Below, piece by piece: positions 62,421 through 64,000 of a DNA stretch of 64,000 nt. The stretch spans positions 83,467-147,466 of the forward strand of contig NZ_PUBZ01000011.1 of NCBI RefSeq assembly GCF_003205875.1. The letters are read 5' to 3'. Every line of letters begins with the position of its first letter. Position 1 is the stretch's first letter. Source of the stretch: Herpetosiphon llansteffanensis. GTDB taxonomy: Bacteria; Chloroflexota; Chloroflexia; Chloroflexales; Herpetosiphonaceae. The notes under the pieces were generated by a model, which worked only from the letters and a program-made list of their open reading frames with translations, was not told where the DNA came from and searched no databases. A program made the translations under genes and the position numbers.

Positions 62421-62996
62421 TCAAAAGCTTGCGCTGCATTCCAAGGCCTCGGCCAGCAGTTGTTTATAGTCGCTACGCGGAATTTCATAGGCTCCAAAGG
62501 TTGCCAGATGCGGCGTGATAAATTGGGTATCGAGCAATTGAAAGCCGCCAGCCCGTAAGCGCTCAACCAACGCAACCAAGGCAACTTTACTGGCATCGCG
62601 CGCCTTGCTCCACATACTTTCGCCAGCAAACAAGCCAGCCAAGCCAACCCCATACAAGCCCCCAACCATCTCGCCAGCTTGCCATGCCTCGACGCTATGC
62701 GCCAAACCACCAGCGTGCAATTGACTATAAACCTCAATAAATTCTTGGCTGATCCACGTTTCGTCGCGTTCAGCGCAGGCTTGCATAGTTTCGCGAAACG
62801 CAGTATCAAAGCGAATTTCAAACGTTTGGCGGCGAATCGTGCGTTGCAAGGAATGCGCCACATGAAAACGCTCATCAAGCGGAATAATCGCCCGTGGATC
62901 GGGATCATACCAATAAATTTGGCCATCCTCGGCCATGGGAAAGATCCCTTGGGCATAGCCATAAATCAATAATTGTGGTGAGAGTCGCTTGGTCAT
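62421..62996 (-). CDS. aat: Leucyl/phenylalanyl-tRNA-protein transferase
   Basis: The 191-residue enzyme adds Leu or Phe to the N-terminus of proteins starting with Arg or Lys, marking them for ClpAP. Signatures: GYAQGIFPMAEDGQIYWYDPDPRAIIPLDERFHV, ETWISQEFIEVYSQLH, AHSVEAWQAGEMVGGLYGV, GESMWSKARDASKVALVAL and HLATFGAYEIPR. Length is slightly short. It is divergent from clpS; a long upstream frame is not credible. ATG at 62996. Confidence 0.96.
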   Translation of the reverse strand: MTKRLSPQLLIYGYAQGIFPMAEDGQIYWYDPDPRAIIPLDERFHVAHSLQRTIRRQTFEIRFDTAFRETMQACAERDETWISQEFIEVYSQLHAGGLAHSVEAWQAGEMVGGLYGVGLAGLFAGESMWSKARDASKVALVALVERLRAGGFQLLDTQFITPHLATFGAYEIPRSDYKQLLAEALECSASF

Positions 62997-63032
62997 GCTA
63001 TCATGTCTCCAAAAAGTGAGGTCAATCAACCA

Positions 63033-63374
63033 ATGAATACACCACGGGATGTGGCAACCGCCGAACCACAAACGACCACTGATGTCGAGCTAGATTTTAT
63101 CACGCTCAGCGATGAGGAATTGGAAAAGCCCTATCGGGTGATTTTGCAAAACGATGATATAACCCCCATGGAAGTGGTGGTCTGGGTTTTGGAAAAAATC
63201 TTTGAGCAATCGTTTGAACAAGCCAGCAGCATCATGCTCGAAGCCCATCTCAAGGGTCATGCCTTGGTCACGATTTTGCCTTTCAAAGAGGCCAACTCGC
63301 GCGTGTATAGCGCCCAAAGCCGCGCTCGCGATCTGGGCTTTCCGCTCGTCTTGTTCCTCGAACCGGATTTTTAA
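63033..63374 (+). CDS. clpS: ClpS adaptor, N-degron recognition
   Basis: The 113-residue protein matches ClpS: PYRVILQNDDITPMEVVVWVLEKIF holds the Asn/Asp contacts, and AHLKGHALVTILPFKEA. ClpS delivers N-degron substrates (made partly by Aat) to ClpA/ClpC. The start MNTPRDV (GAGG upstream) was chosen; an ATG at 63003 without RBS would add 10 residues. It is divergent from aat, so the window carries two steps of the same pathway back to back. Confidence 0.95.
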   Translation: MNTPRDVATAEPQTTTDVELDFITLSDEELEKPYRVILQNDDITPMEVVVWVLEKIFEQSFEQASSIMLEAHLKGHALVTILPFKEANSRVYSAQSRARDLGFPLVLFLEPDF

Positions 63375-63389
63375 ACGAGGGTTCAGTTG

Positions 63390-64000
63390 TCAGGGGCCAG
63401 CAGTCAGCGCGCTCGAACGCTGAAGTGAATTATGCTTGAGCAAGCAATGATGCAGCTAGCCTGGCCCCTGATTGTAATCGTACCTTGGATGATCAATGAG
63501 ATACATGCCCTCACCCCCAGCCCCTCTCCCACTGAACGCGGGCGAGGGGAGCGCTGACATCGTGGTTCCCCCAGCCTATAAGCCCACATCCTCTGACCCC
63601 TGATTGATTTCTCCTATTCCCTAGCTTCATCCTTCATAATTCTTCCTTCATCCCTCATCCTTTCCGTTGGCCACAGATTCTACAGATTAGTGAGATTATG
63701 TTCCCATAGCCCATAGCCTCCAGCCTATAGCCCTCACCTCTTTGCGCCGCTACGTTAATGGATTGATCCACGAAGCATGAAACCGCGAAGAACACGAAGG
63801 ACGCGAAGAACATCAAGCTCAAGGTATCGAGCATATCCCTTCATCCCTCATCCTTCATCCCTCATCCTTTCCGTTAGCCACAGATTGGCACAGATTTGTT
63901 TGATTATGTTCACACCAGCCCATAGCCTAAAGCCCGATCCCCACCCCCCAATCCCCGATCCCCAAATCCTAGCTTCATCCTTCATAATTCTTCCTTCATC
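63390..64000. repeat. Repeat-filled end of the window
   Basis: The 626 bp after clpS contain no credible gene. Visible are a CCCTCACCCCCAGCCCCTCTCCC unit (about 63510-63556), many TTCATCCCTCATCC units, GCCACAGATTGGCACAGATT, GCCCATAGCCTCCAGCCTATAGCC, and GATCCACGAAGCATGAAACCGCGAAGAACACGAAGG at about 63771-63815, the same family as the arms around the GxxExxY gene. The window ends inside a repeat. Confidence 0.85.

Overview
The window looks like chromosomal DNA of a filamentous gliding Chloroflexota bacterium, most like Herpetosiphon. This is an inference from four things: about half G+C; complete sets of ordinary housekeeping genes; secreted proteins with Thr/Pro-rich linkers and a shared C-terminal YLP tag; and intergenic DNA filled with short TCATCCY, CACGAAG and GGCTATAGGC repeats. 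No species assignment can be proven from the sequence alone.

Layout. Bases 1-1111 hold no protein gene. They encode a very large, densely folded RNA of about 0.8 kb (at least 16 helices, closing helix 6-17/813-822), then a 3' fragment of tRNA-Asn and an intact tRNA-Asn(GUU). Size and tRNA adjacency recall the giant ornate GOLLD/ROOL RNAs. Then come a DMT-family exporter, a YLP-tagged secreted protein, a WD40-like propeller, a Nudix hydrolase, a MerR regulator with its coupled membrane protein, the proline genes proB and proA with a histidine phosphatase between them, secA, another Nudix hydrolase, and a divergent TetR/NmrA pair. Bases 16.7-25.4 kb are a SUF iron-sulfur operon on the minus strand (sufR-C-D-S-U-B, Rieske ferredoxin, rhodanese). 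A full-consensus promoter overlapped by a palindrome drives it. Two accessory insertions lie inside it: a GxxExxY gene bracketed by 20-bp inverted repeats, and a PIN toxin-antitoxin pair between sufU and sufB.

From 25.5 to 44 kb are secreted and membrane genes: a tRNA Leu-Val-Phe cluster, a beta-helix surface protein, an extracellular ExeM/NucH-like nuclease, a glucose/sorbosone dehydrogenase lipoprotein, three tandem paralogous membrane proteins (the last broken by a stop), an ABC exporter operon with a large extracytoplasmic partner, a frameshifted gene, and a PP2C phosphatase. From 44.5 kb are a ROK kinase, a CitE-like lyase, lepA, an ECF sigma factor with a putative anti-sigma protein, a PadR/HAAS pair, VanZ-like, DCC and CinA-like proteins, a 51-residue membrane protein, an Lrp-type RAM protein and a large glycosyltransferase-like membrane protein. 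Next is a subtilisin carrying a C-terminal type I copper domain. The right end has an MpaB/Lcp-like oxygenase, a TetR gene with two identical operators followed by an SDR, and a divergent aat/clpS pair (both N-degron pathway). The last 0.6 kb is repeat-rich and gene-free.

The most notable items are the large RNA beside the tRNA-Asn duplication, the repeat-bracketed GxxExxY cassette and toxin-antitoxin inside the SUF operon, the shared C-terminal YLP tag, and the heptameric repeat that supplies stop codons to neighbouring genes.
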